Of a stretch of 40,754 nt of DNA, positions 10,078-18,052 are shown in pieces. The DNA is taken from contig NZ_JAGQTN010000283.1 of NCBI RefSeq assembly GCF_020438995.1, positions 1 through 40,754 on the forward strand, written 5' to 3'. Source of the stretch: Gordonia sp. (in: high G+C Gram-positive bacteria). Its GTDB lineage: Bacteria > Actinomycetota > Actinomycetes > Mycobacteriales > Mycobacteriaceae. A program made the translations under genes and the position numbers. A model generated the notes under the pieces. It did not search any database. It was given only the letters and a program-made list of their open reading frames with translations, and was not told the origin of the DNA. How positions within the stretch are numbered: the first letter of the stretch is position 1; every line of letters begins with the position of its first letter.

Positions 10078-10109
10078 AGGGCTGACTCACTACAGGGCTG
10101 ACTCACTAC
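10078..10109. repeat. Perfect tandem 16-bp duplication in the cydA leader
   Basis: AGGGCTGACTCACTAC occurs twice, at 10078-10093 and 10094-10109. On the coding strand of cydA this gives repeated GTAGTGAGTCAGCC. It lies between the candidate cydA transcription start and the start codon, immediately next to the palindrome at 10107-10123. Confidence 0.85.
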
Positions 10110-10123
10110 TACGACCGGTAGTA
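10107..10123. promoter_or_regulatory. Palindromic operator candidate TACTAC-N5-GTAGTA upstream of cydA
   Basis: Perfect inverted repeat with 6-base arms and a 5-base centre. It abuts the candidate cydA -10 (TATGCT on the minus strand, 10124-10129), so a bound protein would cover the transcription start. The protein is unknown. Confidence 0.5.
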
Positions 10124-10129
10124 AGCATA
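10124..10129 (-). promoter_or_regulatory. Candidate -10 element (TATGCT) of cydA
   Basis: On the minus strand TATGCT fits the actinobacterial TANNNT -10. No convincing -35 was seen. The start would fall near 10117, giving an untranslated leader of about 80 bases containing the 16-bp duplication. Confidence 0.35.
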
Positions 10130-10225
10130 GTGCCGACGCTACGCCGCGCCTGATTTCCCGGACAGCGACCTAAGGCCCAATTGAGTTGAAATACCCTGTG
10201 ATGACCGCCACCGACGTGGTAGCCG

Positions 10226-11086
10226 TCAGCAGTCGACGGCCCGGTCGACCAGGTCCGGAAAATCGCCCCCGTCAGCGGTTGTCATCACCGTACTGTCGAT
10301 CGCGGTCACGCGCGCGGCCAATGTCACACTGCTGACCAGCCACACCGCGTCCGCAGCGCACAGATCGCCGACGGTCAGCATCCCCGTCGTCGCCGCCCAT
10401 CCGGATCGCAGTGCTTCGGCATAGATCGCCCGCTGCGTCGTGCCCGGGAGAATCCCCACCTGCGCCGGCGGTGTGACGAGGCTGCGGCCGGTCATCGCGA
10501 TCACCGACGCCCGCGCACCCTCCAGCACGTAGCCGTCGGCGGACACGTAGACGACGTCCCCGAAGCCACGCTGGTTCGCGTACCGCACCGCGGCCATGTT
10601 GGTGGCATAGCTCAAGGATTTGGCGCCGAGCAACTGCCAGGGCGCGCGCCCGCCGAAGTCGGTGGTGTAGCCACGATCGAGCGTCATCACCCGCACCCCC
10701 GAGATACGCGTCGCGACGATCCGCTCCGGGACCGCCGCGACGGTCACATATCCGGTCGGGCCATCGCCTGAAGCCGACTCCCGGCCCCGCGAGTACGCCA
10801 GTCGCACCATCGCCTCGTCCTCACCGCGGAGCCGGACCCATTCGCCGGTGGCGATGTCCAGGGCCCGGGCCGCGGCCGCCCGATCGACGGGAGGCAAACC
10901 CAGCAGACGTGCGCCGTCAGCGAGCCGATCCAGATGCAGTCCGACCTTTCGCACACGAGCACCCCGCAGCAGCATCGTCTCGAACACCCCCTCCCCGCGC
11001 ACCGCACCGAGGTCGTCGGCGTGCAGCAACGGCAGGTCGGGGTCGCGAACGACGCCATCGAAGGACACCAGCACCCGGTCAGTCAC
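10226..11086 (-). CDS. Aminodeoxychorismate lyase / class IV PLP aminotransferase (PabC-like, Rv0812-like)
   Basis: 286 aa fold-type IV PLP enzyme. The PLP-binding lysine is Lys156 in GAKSLSY; the N-terminal LLHADDLGAVRGEGVFETM and the C-terminal GILPGTTQRAI phosphate-cup region are typical of aminodeoxychorismate lyase and branched-chain aminotransferases. The expected reaction is conversion of 4-amino-4-deoxychorismate to p-aminobenzoate and pyruvate in folate synthesis. Starts at GTG (11086). Divergent from the ygfZ-like gene, as the equivalent pair is in mycobacteria, where the Rv0812 product is assigned this role. A D-amino-acid or branched-chain transaminase cannot be excluded from sequence alone. 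Confidence 0.82.
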   Translation of the reverse strand: MTDRVLVSFDGVVRDPDLPLLHADDLGAVRGEGVFETMLLRGARVRKVGLHLDRLADGARLLGLPPVDRAAAARALDIATGEWVRLRGEDEAMVRLAYSRGRESASGDGPTGYVTVAAVPERIVATRISGVRVMTLDRGYTTDFGGRAPWQLLGAKSLSYATNMAAVRYANQRGFGDVVYVSADGYVLEGARASVIAMTGRSLVTPPAQVGILPGTTQRAIYAEALRSGWAATTGMLTVGDLCAADAVWLVSSVTLAARVTAIDSTVMTTADGGDFPDLVDRAVDC

Positions 11087-11183
11087 CTACTCAGAATCCC
11101 ACGATCACCATTCCACCGGCCCCGACGATACGGGTGTCACAGACACGGGTGCCGGAGATAGGACCGGGCATGGGCGTCGTGGG

Positions 11184-11199
11184 TAGGATCGATCGGGTG
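11184..11199 (+). promoter_or_regulatory. Candidate leaderless promoter of the ygfZ-like gene
   Basis: TAGGAT (11184-11189) fits TANNNT and is followed by 7 bases and then the GTG at 11197. This is the spacing expected when transcription starts at the first base of the start codon. Leaderless messages are common in this group. Confidence 0.4.
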
Positions 11200-12372
11200 A
11201 GCCCCTCACCGATTCTGAGCAGGTACAGCGGTATCGGGGCGGTCCCCGCACCCACGGCTCCGCCGGAGGGCATTCCCGCCACCGCCTGGCACTACGGCGA
11301 CCCACTCGGCGAGCAACGCGCGGCGACCACCGGCGTGATCGTCGTCGACCGCTCCGATCGATCGGTCATCGAACTGTCCGGCGACGAACGGCTGACCTGG
11401 CTGCACACCATCTCCAGTCAGCACATCGCAAATCTTCCGGATCGCCGCAGCGCCGAGAACCTGTCCCTCGACGCCAACGGCCGTGTCGAAGAACACTTCG
11501 TCCTCACCGACATCGACGAGGTCACCTGGCTCGACACCTCCGGAACACACGGCCAGGCGCTGCTGACGTTCCTGAAGAAGATGGTGTTCTGGGCCAAGGC
11601 CGAACCGGTCGCCCGCCCCGACCTGCGCGTACTCACCCTCATCGGCCCCGGCGCCCTGAACGGCCCGGTCGCCGAGATGCTGCGCATCGATCCCGACGCA
11701 TCCGTCTACGCCGCCGACGACCTCCCTGAGGCCCATCATGACGACGAGCCGCTCGGTTTCTGGCGCCGCATGCCCCCACTCGGAGCCCTCCCCGGCGGCA
11801 CCGACACCCCGCTGCCCGTCATCGACCTCCTGGTCCCGGAAACCCTGCTCCCGTACTGGTGGGAACGGATCACCGATACCGGCGCGAAGATGGCCGGCAG
11901 TTGGGCGTACGACGCGCTGCGCGTCGTCGCGTTGCGCCCGGAGATCGACGCCGACACCGACGACCGCACCATCCCGCACGAGGCCGGCTGGATCGGCGGC
12001 CCCGAACAACTCGGCGCGGTACACCTGGACAAAGGCTGCTACCGCGGCCAGGAGACGGTCGCCCGCGTCCACAACCTCGGCAAACCGCCCCGCAGGCTGG
12101 TGCTGCTGCATCTCGACGGCAGCGCCGACGAACGTCCCGCCACCGGCGACCCGGTGACCGCGGGTGCACGCACCGTCGGCCGTGTCGGCACGGTGGTCCA
12201 CCACTTCGAGTACGGTCCGATCGCGCTGGCCCTAGTCAAACGCAATATCGCCGCCGACGTCGAACTCTCGGCCGGTGGTGCCGCGGCGAGCATCGACCCC
12301 GATTCGATCGCCCCGGACACCGAAGTGCAGGCCGGCCGCGCGGCCGTCGAGCGTCTGCGCGGCGGCGCCTGA
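11197..12372 (+). CDS. Folate-binding Fe-S cluster maintenance protein YgfZ/GcvT-like (Rv0811c-like)
   Basis: 391 aa. Carries the YgfZ signature KGCYRGQETVARVHNLGKPPRRL near residues 279-301 with the conserved Cys281, inside a GcvT-like folate-binding fold. Family members bind tetrahydrofolate and support activity of certain Fe-S enzymes (established for E. coli YgfZ). The GTG at 11197 was chosen because a TAGGAT -10 lies 7 bases upstream; an ATG at 11170 is possible, and longer extensions overlap the divergent gene. It neighbours a PABA-synthesis gene and the DUF3073 gene, the conserved mycobacterial block. Confidence 0.87.
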   Translation: MSPSPILSRYSGIGAVPAPTAPPEGIPATAWHYGDPLGEQRAATTGVIVVDRSDRSVIELSGDERLTWLHTISSQHIANLPDRRSAENLSLDANGRVEEHFVLTDIDEVTWLDTSGTHGQALLTFLKKMVFWAKAEPVARPDLRVLTLIGPGALNGPVAEMLRIDPDASVYAADDLPEAHHDDEPLGFWRRMPPLGALPGGTDTPLPVIDLLVPETLLPYWWERITDTGAKMAGSWAYDALRVVALRPEIDADTDDRTIPHEAGWIGGPEQLGAVHLDKGCYRGQETVARVHNLGKPPRRLVLLHLDGSADERPATGDPVTAGARTVGRVGTVVHHFEYGPIALALVKRNIAADVELSAGGAAASIDPDSIAPDTEVQAGRAAVERLRGGA

Positions 12373-12537
12373 TCAGTGACTCGATCACCCCGGGCGACAC
12401 GTTCGGCGCGCTCTTACGATCCGGAATCAACATTGTCCGGGCGGGCGCGCTAGACTGGGCCTCACGACAGATTCACTACCTACAGAACGGGGCCGCCACA
12501 CCGTTGGCCGCCCCGTCATTGTGCGAGGGGGTCCCAA
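12373..12537 (+). other. Upstream region of the DUF3073 gene with a 5' hairpin
   Basis: 165 bases without a gene. GGGGCCGCC (12489-12497) can pair with GGCCGCCCC (12506-12514 region), a GC-rich hairpin just before the ribosome binding site AGGGGG. TAGACT near 12451 is a possible -10. I see no further structure. Confidence 0.35.
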
Positions 12538-12714
12538 ATGGGCCGCGGCCGGGCGAAAGCAAAGCAGACGAAAGTTGCTCGTCAGCTGAAGTACTCAACT
12601 CCCCATACCGACTTCGACAGCTTGCAGCGCGAGCTCTCGGGTTCGGGCGATTCGGCGAGAAGGCCGGATCCTTTGGATGAGTGGCTTGACGAAGACGAGT
12701 GGCGCCGAGCCTGA
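12538..12714 (+). CDS. DUF3073 family small protein (Rv0810c-like)
   Basis: 58 aa, highly charged: MGRGRAKAKQTKVARQLKYS at the N-terminus, then an acidic tail ending DEWLDEDEWRRA. This basic-then-acidic layout and the start sequence are characteristic of the actinobacterial DUF3073 family, which has no established function. The ATG is preceded by AGGGGG at good spacing. It lies between the ygfZ-like gene and purM, as Rv0810c does in M. tuberculosis. It converges on purM across a strong hairpin terminator. The basic N-terminus could suggest nucleic-acid contact, but that is a guess. Confidence 0.9.
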   Translation: MGRGRAKAKQTKVARQLKYSTPHTDFDSLQRELSGSGDSARRPDPLDEWLDEDEWRRA

Positions 12715-12719
12715 GGCTC

Positions 12720-12738
12720 GACGCGCAATCGGCGCGTC
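12720..12738 (+). terminator. Short GC hairpin after the DUF3073 gene
   Basis: GACGCGC (12720-12726), 5-base loop, GCGCGTC (12732-12738): perfect 7-bp stem five bases past the stop codon. No U-tract follows, so it may only assist the stronger hairpin downstream. Confidence 0.45.
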
Positions 12739-12761
12739 TCCCACACGGGTAGAAACACAAT

Positions 12762-12810
12762 CACGCAGCACCCACCCCGGCGTCTCGGCGCCGGAGCTGG
12801 GTGCTGCGTG
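12762..12810. terminator. Bidirectional terminator between the DUF3073 gene and purM
   Basis: CACGCAGCACCCA pairs perfectly with TGGGTGCTGCGTG, and an inner CCGGCG/CGCCGG stem extends it. It lies between two convergent genes, eight bases from the purM stop, so it most likely ends both transcripts. Confidence 0.75.
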
Positions 12811-12818
12811 ACTTGGCG

Positions 12819-13973
12819 TCAGAACCGCGGATGCTCCCCCACCAACTCGACGTGCCCGCCGTGACCACGGCTCTGATCGGTCTTGATCGACCCGAGCACC
12901 CAGTTGGCGACGTGCCGTGCGGTGAGCACGGCCTGCGCCCGGTCGGTGTCCTCGGGAGCGACAACGGCCACCATCCCGACACCCATGTTGAAGGTGCGTT
13001 CCATCTCGGCCTGCTCGACCCGGCCCCGCTGGGCGATCATCGTGAAGATCGGCGCGGGACTCCAGCTGCGGCGGTCCAGTTCGGCGACCAGCCCGCCCGG
13101 GATGACGCGAGCCAGGTTTTCGGCGAGCCCCCCGCCGGTGACGTGCGCGAACGTACGCACGTCGGTTTCGGCGGTCAGCGCAAGGCAATCGCGGGCGTAG
13201 ATGCGGGTCGGTTCGAGCAGTTCCTCGCCGAGGGTGCGCCCGAATTCCTCGACATGTCCGTGCAGGTCCATGTGACCCCAGTCGAGCAGCACCTTGCGGG
13301 CCAGCGAGTATCCGTTGGAGTGCAGCCCGGACGAGCCCATCGCGATCACCACGTCACCGGGCCGTACCAGGTGGGGTGAGAGGATCGCGTCGGCCTCCAC
13401 GACGCCGACGGCCGTCGCCGACAGGTCGTAGTGCGTCTCGTGCATGAGGCCGGGGTGTTCGGCCGTCTCCCCGCCGAGCAGCGCGCAGCCGGCGTCGACG
13501 CAGCCGTCGGCGATGCCCTTCACGATCTCGGCGACGGTCTCGGGAACCACCTTGCCGACGGCGATGTAGTCCTGCAGGAACAACGGTTCGGCACCGCAGA
13601 CGACGAGATCGTCGACACACATGGCGACCAGGTCGCGGCCGACGGTGTCGTGCACCCCCATCGCCTGGGCGACGGCGAGTTTGGTGCCCACCCCGTCGCT
13701 GGCCGCCGACAGCACCGGTTCGCGGTAGCCCTTGAGCTTGAACAGTCCGGAGAATCCGCCGAGACCACCGAGTACCTCGGGACGCGAAGCCCGCTTGGCG
13801 TGCGGGGCGAACAACTCGACGGCGCGTTCGCCGGCGTCGATGTCGACGCCCGCCGCAGCGTAGGAGGCGCCGGCGTTCTGACTCAGCCCCCCGGTATTCG
13901 ATCCCCCGGCGTTTGATCCCCCGGTATTCGATCCCCCGGTATTCGATCCCCCAGTGGCGACATGGTCGGTCAT
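12819..13973 (-). CDS. Phosphoribosylformylglycinamidine cyclo-ligase (PurM, AIR synthetase)
   Basis: 384 aa cytosolic purine enzyme making 5-aminoimidazole ribonucleotide from FGAM with ATP. Seen: GVDIDAGERAVELFAPHAKRA, the SDGVGTK loop, GGETAEHPG and the GLHSNGYSLAR stretch, all PurM hallmarks. The ATG at 13973 (MTDHVATGGSNTGG) follows AAGGGG at good spacing; a longer upstream reading has no support. Odd: residues about 8-27 are a low-complexity GGSNT repeat encoded by four tandem 15-bp units, added ahead of the normal N-terminus (usual start ASYAAAGVDI). 141 bases downstream of purF on the same strand. Confidence 0.96.
   Translation of the reverse strand: MTDHVATGGSNTGGSNTGGSNAGGSNTGGLSQNAGASYAAAGVDIDAGERAVELFAPHAKRASRPEVLGGLGGFSGLFKLKGYREPVLSAASDGVGTKLAVAQAMGVHDTVGRDLVAMCVDDLVVCGAEPLFLQDYIAVGKVVPETVAEIVKGIADGCVDAGCALLGGETAEHPGLMHETHYDLSATAVGVVEADAILSPHLVRPGDVVIAMGSSGLHSNGYSLARKVLLDWGHMDLHGHVEEFGRTLGEELLEPTRIYARDCLALTAETDVRTFAHVTGGGLAENLARVIPGGLVAELDRRSWSPAPIFTMIAQRGRVEQAEMERTFNMGVGMVAVVAPEDTDRAQAVLTARHVANWVLGSIKTDQSRGHGGHVELVGEHPRF
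13893..13952. repeat. 15-bp minisatellite in the purM N-terminus (4 units)
   Basis: Units GGTATTCGATCCCCC, GGCGTTTGATCCCCC, GGTATTCGATCCCCC and GGTATTCGATCCCCC are head to tail, reading GGSNT or GGSNA on the purM strand. The 15-bp period keeps the frame, so copy number could vary without breaking the enzyme. Confidence 0.9.
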
Positions 13974-14114
13974 CGGGTCGCACCCCTTGTTACATTCGCG
14001 GCGCCCGTGATCCGGACAGGACCCGGGCATGTCAGAGCCGAACCTCGATCGAGACGCATGGCAGGCGAATGCGACCGGGCTCGGCAACGCCTCATAGGCT
14101 ACCCGAGGTCCGGG

Positions 14115-15680
14115 TTATGGCCGCATGATGGCGCTGACATTGTCGTTGGCCTGGGTCAGCGGGTCACCGGCGGCGTTGGCCAGCATCTGTTCGAGAACGG
14201 CTTTGCCCATCGACGTCTCCCGCGGCAGTTCGATCGGGTAGTCGCCGTCGAAGCAGGCCGCGCACAGGTTGGCGCGGGGTTGTTCGGTGGCCGCGACCAT
14301 GCCCTCGATGCTGATGTAGCCGAGCGAGTCGGCGCCGATGGCCTGCCGTACACCCTCGACCATGCCGGCCTCCGATTCCATGCCGTTGGCGATGAGTTCG
14401 GCCGGCGAGGCGAAGTCGATGCCGTAAAAGCAGGGCCAGCGCACGGGGCTGGACGCGATGCGCACGTGGATCTCGGCGGCGCCGGCCTCCCGCAGCATCC
14501 GGATGAGTGCCCGCTGGGTGTTGCCGCGCACGATCGAGTCGTCGACGACGACGAGCCGTTTGCCGCGGATCACCTCACGTAGCGGGTTCAGTTTGAGCCG
14601 GATACCGAGTTGCCGGATGGTCTGCGACGGCTGGATGAAGGTGCGGCCCACGTAGGCGTTCTTCATCAGTCCCTGCCCGTACGGAATGCCCGATTCCTGG
14701 GCGAAGCCGATGGCCGCGGGGGTGCCCGATTCGGGGACCGGGATCACCAGGTCGCCGGTCGCCGGGTTCTCCCGGGCCAGCAGCCGCCCGATATCGACGC
14801 GGGCCGAATTCACGGACCGGCCGTGGATGACGCTGTCGGGTCGGGCGAGGTAAACGTACTCGAACACGCAGCCGCGGGGCGTCGGTTCGGCGAATCGTTT
14901 GGTGCGCACCCCGTCTGCGTCGATGGCCAGCAGCTCACCGGGTTCGATGTCACGGACGAAGGAGGCGCCGACGATGTCGAACGCGGCGGTTTCGGAGGCG
15001 ACCACCCAGCCGCGGTCGAGCCGGCCGAGCGACAGCGGCCGCACCCCGTGCGGGTCGCGGGCGGCGTACAGGGTGTGCTCGTCCATGAACGTCAGGCAGA
15101 ACGCGCCCTTGAGTTTGGGCAGCAGGTCCATCGCCGCCTGTTCGAGGGTGCTGTCGGCGGCGCCGTGCGCGAGCAGCGCGCCGACGACGTCGGAGTCCGA
15201 GGTGGCCGGTCCGCCGGAGACACCGAGTTCACGCGCAAGTCCGGCCAGTTGGGCGGTGTTGACGAGGTTGCCGTTGTGCCCGAGCGCCACGCCCGTGCCG
15301 GCGGCGGTGGTACGGAAGATGGGCTGCGAGTTCTCCCAGGTCGTCGACCCGGTGGTGGAGTACCGGCAGTGGCCGACGGCCACGTGCCCGACCATCGCGC
15401 CGAGCGTCTGTTCGTCGAACACCTGGCTGACCAGGCCCAGGTCCTTGAACACGAGGACCTGCGAGCCGTCGCCGACGGCGATACCGGCGGCCTCCTGCCC
15501 GCGATGCTGCAGCGCATAAAGCCCGTAGTAGGTGAGCTTGGCGACATCCTCGCCGGGGGCCCAAACACCAAAAACGCCGCACTCCTCGCGCGGCTCGTTC
15601 TCGGGTTCGCCGCTGATATGCCCACTACAGCCAGGTGCAGCGGCCATCAGGTTCTTACTGTCGATCGACAGGTCGGTCAT
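14115..15680 (-). CDS. Amidophosphoribosyltransferase (PurF)
   Basis: 521 aa; commits PRPP and glutamine to purine synthesis. An N-terminal propeptide ends before EECGVFGVW, where Cys34 becomes the Ntn-type glutaminase nucleophile after cleavage. The PRPP-binding motif VVVDDSIVRGNT is present. Cysteines in WPCFYGIDF and NLCAACFDGDYP suggest the [4Fe-4S]-containing PurF type, as in B. subtilis. The ATG at 15680 is preceded by GGGGAG. Upstream of purM in the same direction, as in mycobacteria. A candidate -10 (TAAACT) lies 37 bases before the start codon. Confidence 0.97.
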   Translation of the reverse strand: MTDLSIDSKNLMAAAPGCSGHISGEPENEPREECGVFGVWAPGEDVAKLTYYGLYALQHRGQEAAGIAVGDGSQVLVFKDLGLVSQVFDEQTLGAMVGHVAVGHCRYSTTGSTTWENSQPIFRTTAAGTGVALGHNGNLVNTAQLAGLARELGVSGGPATSDSDVVGALLAHGAADSTLEQAAMDLLPKLKGAFCLTFMDEHTLYAARDPHGVRPLSLGRLDRGWVVASETAAFDIVGASFVRDIEPGELLAIDADGVRTKRFAEPTPRGCVFEYVYLARPDSVIHGRSVNSARVDIGRLLARENPATGDLVIPVPESGTPAAIGFAQESGIPYGQGLMKNAYVGRTFIQPSQTIRQLGIRLKLNPLREVIRGKRLVVVDDSIVRGNTQRALIRMLREAGAAEIHVRIASSPVRWPCFYGIDFASPAELIANGMESEAGMVEGVRQAIGADSLGYISIEGMVAATEQPRANLCAACFDGDYPIELPRETSMGKAVLEQMLANAAGDPLTQANDNVSAIMRP

Positions 15681-15716
15681 CGCACTCCCCAGAGGCCGGC
15701 GGGTCAGACGGTCACA

Positions 15717-15722
15717 AGTTTA
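15717..15722 (-). promoter_or_regulatory. Candidate -10 element (TAAACT) of purF
   Basis: TAAACT on the minus strand, with TTGGCG about 19 bases upstream as a weak -35. It is placed 37 bases before the purF start codon. Confidence 0.35.
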
Positions 15723-15875
15723 CGGTCCGGTAGCACCGACACGCCAATCCTCGACGCGCCGCTCAATGTCACCATCTCCCGGTTTCCGCCTCTGCAAACG
15801 CCCCGGACCTGCTGCTTCTTCCCACCTGTAACCGCCACCACACCCAACCCCACCCCACGACCACATCACAACGAT

Positions 15876-15973
15876 CTTGATCCCTGAGGCCGAAACGACG
15901 AAAGAACAACCCACCACCTTGATCCCTGAGGCCGAAGCGACGAAGGAGCGAGGGTCACGAAGGGTCCGGCGAG
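15876..15973 (+). repeat. Dispersed 'LIPE' repeat, two tandem units with 42-bp period
   Basis: The first unit starts at 15876 and the second at 15918, exactly 42 bp apart. The second continues through GGAGCGAGGGTCACGAAGG to GGTCCGGCGAG. Read on the plus strand, the units encode LIPEAETTKEQPTT and LIPEAEATKERGSRRVRR, but there is no start codon or other gene signal. Confidence 0.85.
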
Positions 15974-16001
15974 CCGAACACCTCACGCCACCACCCCAGG
16001 A

Positions 16002-16388
16002 CTACACCGAAAACAGCGGCATCCACGACCCCACCTCCCCCGCCCGCGACCCCGACGCCTCAACCGCCCCGCCACGCACAGCGTCGTCGAACCCCAGCTC
16101 CCCGATAATCATGCGCAACCACGTCCGCGCATCGCACTCGACGACGTTGGGCGGTGTCCCCCGCGTGTGCCGCGGCCCTTCGATGCATTGCACAGCCACG
16201 AACGGCGGCACCCGAACCTCCACCGACGACCCGGGCGCGATCTGGGCAAGAGTGCGCGCCGACATCCGCACCGCGGCCGCCAGCTCGGCCCGCGAAGGTT
16301 CGGGAGCCTCCCCGCTCCGCGCCCAGTCGGCCACCGCGACGACCGCCGCCCGCGCCGCGACGAGATCGACCGTCTTTCGTGCTGCCAT
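16002..16388 (-). CDS. Sterol carrier family protein (Rv0807-like)
   Basis: 128 aa cytosolic protein, conserved in Mycobacteriales beside purF (Rv0807 in M. tuberculosis) and annotated there as SCP-superfamily. Seen: an alpha-rich N-terminus (DLVAARAAVVAVADWARSG), then a segment resembling SCP2 or MDMPI-C folds (APGSSVEVRVPPFVAVQCIEGPRHTRGTPPNVVECDARTWLRMIIGEL). The function is not established. The ATG at 16388 (MAARKTVD) was chosen over a TTG eight codons upstream. Divergent from the glutamate-cysteine ligase gene, 74 bases apart. Three small residues beyond the usual end are not remarkable. Confidence 0.8.
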   Translation of the reverse strand: MAARKTVDLVAARAAVVAVADWARSGEAPEPSRAELAAAVRMSARTLAQIAPGSSVEVRVPPFVAVQCIEGPRHTRGTPPNVVECDARTWLRMIIGELGFDDAVRGGAVEASGSRAGEVGSWMPLFSV

Positions 16389-16462
16389 GACTACAGCTTG
16401 CCCGCCCGGCAATCACGTCCGTTCGGGGGTATCGGCACCGGCATATCGGGCAGTATTGGCAG

Positions 16463-17971
16463 ATGGGTACCGATGTGTCCGCACGCACGTTCACCGGCGA
16501 CGACAGGGTGCGTTTCCGTACGCAGGTCGGCAGGGGTACCGACGCGATCGCCCGGATGCTGGCCGAGGGCCTGTTCACCGATCAGGGCCGCGCCCCGGAG
16601 CCGCTGCTCGGGATGGAGGTGGAGCTGAACCTGGTCGACGCCGACATGAATCCGGCCAAGGCGAATGCGACGGTGCTCGACGCGATCGCCGATCCCGATT
16701 TCCAGACCGAACTGGGCCAGTTCAACATCGAGATCAATGTGGCCCCACTGCCCTTCGTCAAGCAGGACACCATTTCGCTGGAGCAGGCGCTGCGGACGTC
16801 GCTGAACCGTGCGGAGGAACGCGCGTCGGCCACCGGTAATCATCTGGCGATGATCGGAATGCTGCCCACACTGCGCACCGAACATTTTGCCCACCATTGG
16901 ATTTCGGCCAATCCCCGGTACGATCTGCTCAATCAGCAGATCTTCGCCGCGCGCGGTGAGGACATGGAAATCGACATCACCGGTGTTCCGTTGTCCGAAT
17001 CCGGGAATCGGGAGCGACTGCACATCACTTCCGATTCGATTCTCCCCGAGGCGGCGTGTACGTCGCTGCAGCTGCATCTACGGGTGGCCCCGGAGGATTT
17101 CGCCGCGCACTGGAATGCGGCACAAGCGATTTCGGGTGTCCAGGTGGCGCTGGCGAGCAACGCACCGTTCCTCGCCGGAAAGGCCCTATGGCATGAGAGC
17201 CGGATCCCGGTGTTCGAGCAGGCCACCGATACCCGGCCGCTCGAACTCAAGAATCAGGGCGTACGCCCACGGGTGTGGTTCGGCGAACGCTGGATCAACA
17301 CCATTTTCGATCTGTTCGAGGAGAACACCCGCTATTTCCCCGCCCTGCTACCGGTGTCGACGGACGTCGATCCGCTCGCCGAACTCGACGCCGGCCGCAT
17401 TCCCGTCCTCGACGAATTGCGTCTGCACAACGGCACCGTCTACCGCTGGAATCGTCCGGTGTACGACGTCGTCGACGGCAAAGCCCATCTGCGCGTGGAG
17501 AATCGGGTACTGCCCGCGGGACCGACCGTCGTCGACACGATGGCCAACGCCGCCTTCTATTACGGCCTGGTGCGTGGCCTCGTCGACGCCGATCGCCCCC
17601 TGTGGTCGCAGATGTCGTTCGACGCCGCCGACGAGAATCTGCACACCGGCGCCCGCGACGGCATCGACGCCCAACTGTACTGGCCGGAACTCGGCTGGGT
17701 ACGTCCCGACGAACTCGTCCTGCGCAGGCTCCTACCCATCGCCGACGACGGCCTGCGCACCTACGGCGTGGGCTCCAAGGCCCGCACCCGCTACCTGTCG
17801 GTGATCGAAGGCCGTTGCCTGCGAAGGCAAACCGGTTCGGTGTGGCAGCGCAACGCGGTCGCCGCCCGCGAGAAGGCGGGCGAGACCCGCACCGAAGCCC
17901 TGCACGGAATGCTCCGCGACTACCTCACCCTCATGCACGAAGGCGAACCCGTCCACTCCTGGCCACTCTGA
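16463..17971 (+). CDS. Glutamate-cysteine ligase family protein (GCS2-type carboxylate-amine ligase)
   Basis: 502 aa. The core LLGMEVELNLVD (metal/ATP-binding Glu residues), FNIEINVAPL and a conserved RVENRVLPAGPTVVDTMANAAFYYGLV resemble the GCS2 family, which joins glutamate to an amine using ATP. It is longer than YbdK or EgtA (about 370-430 aa) and its real substrate is unknown. Gamma-glutamylcysteine formation, as in ergothioneine synthesis, is one option, but no egt neighbours are present. The ATG at 16463 has no clear ribosome binding site, so a leaderless or weakly initiated message is possible. Confidence 0.75.
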   Translation: MGTDVSARTFTGDDRVRFRTQVGRGTDAIARMLAEGLFTDQGRAPEPLLGMEVELNLVDADMNPAKANATVLDAIADPDFQTELGQFNIEINVAPLPFVKQDTISLEQALRTSLNRAEERASATGNHLAMIGMLPTLRTEHFAHHWISANPRYDLLNQQIFAARGEDMEIDITGVPLSESGNRERLHITSDSILPEAACTSLQLHLRVAPEDFAAHWNAAQAISGVQVALASNAPFLAGKALWHESRIPVFEQATDTRPLELKNQGVRPRVWFGERWINTIFDLFEENTRYFPALLPVSTDVDPLAELDAGRIPVLDELRLHNGTVYRWNRPVYDVVDGKAHLRVENRVLPAGPTVVDTMANAAFYYGLVRGLVDADRPLWSQMSFDAADENLHTGARDGIDAQLYWPELGWVRPDELVLRRLLPIADDGLRTYGVGSKARTRYLSVIEGRCLRRQTGSVWQRNAVAAREKAGETRTEALHGMLRDYLTLMHEGEPVHSWPL

Positions 17972-18008
17972 CCGCGAAGACGACGAAACACTGGGAATCC
18001 AGCCCCCT

Positions 18009-18052
18009 CTTGATCCCTGAGGGCAACGCGAGGAACGAGCGAGCGTCTCGAA
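18009..18052 (+). repeat. Dispersed 'LIPE' repeat, second subtype, at the left island edge
   Basis: CTTGATCCCTGAGGGCAACG, continuing to GAGCGAGCGTCTCGAA. It differs from the 15.9-kb copies in the middle but matches the copy at 19285. The broken AAA_4-type reading frame begins immediately after it. Confidence 0.75.

Larger units (their letters stand above)
15681..16001. other. Gap between purF and the SCP-family gene
   Basis: About 320 bases without a credible gene. It holds the purF promoter region (-10 TAAACT, 15717-15722, minus) and a two-unit tandem of the dispersed repeat (15876-15973). Open frames across it exist only because the repeat lacks stops. I see nothing else. Confidence 0.6.

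Noticed and set aside
12595-13188. Long open frame on the minus strand over the DUF3073 gene and the end of purM
   Set aside because: Out-of-frame shadow in high-GC coding sequence; Arg/Gly-rich with no domain and crossing a strong terminator.
15720-15986. Open frame reading through the dispersed repeats upstream of purF
   Set aside because: Open only because the repeat has no stops in that frame; no ribosome binding site or homology.
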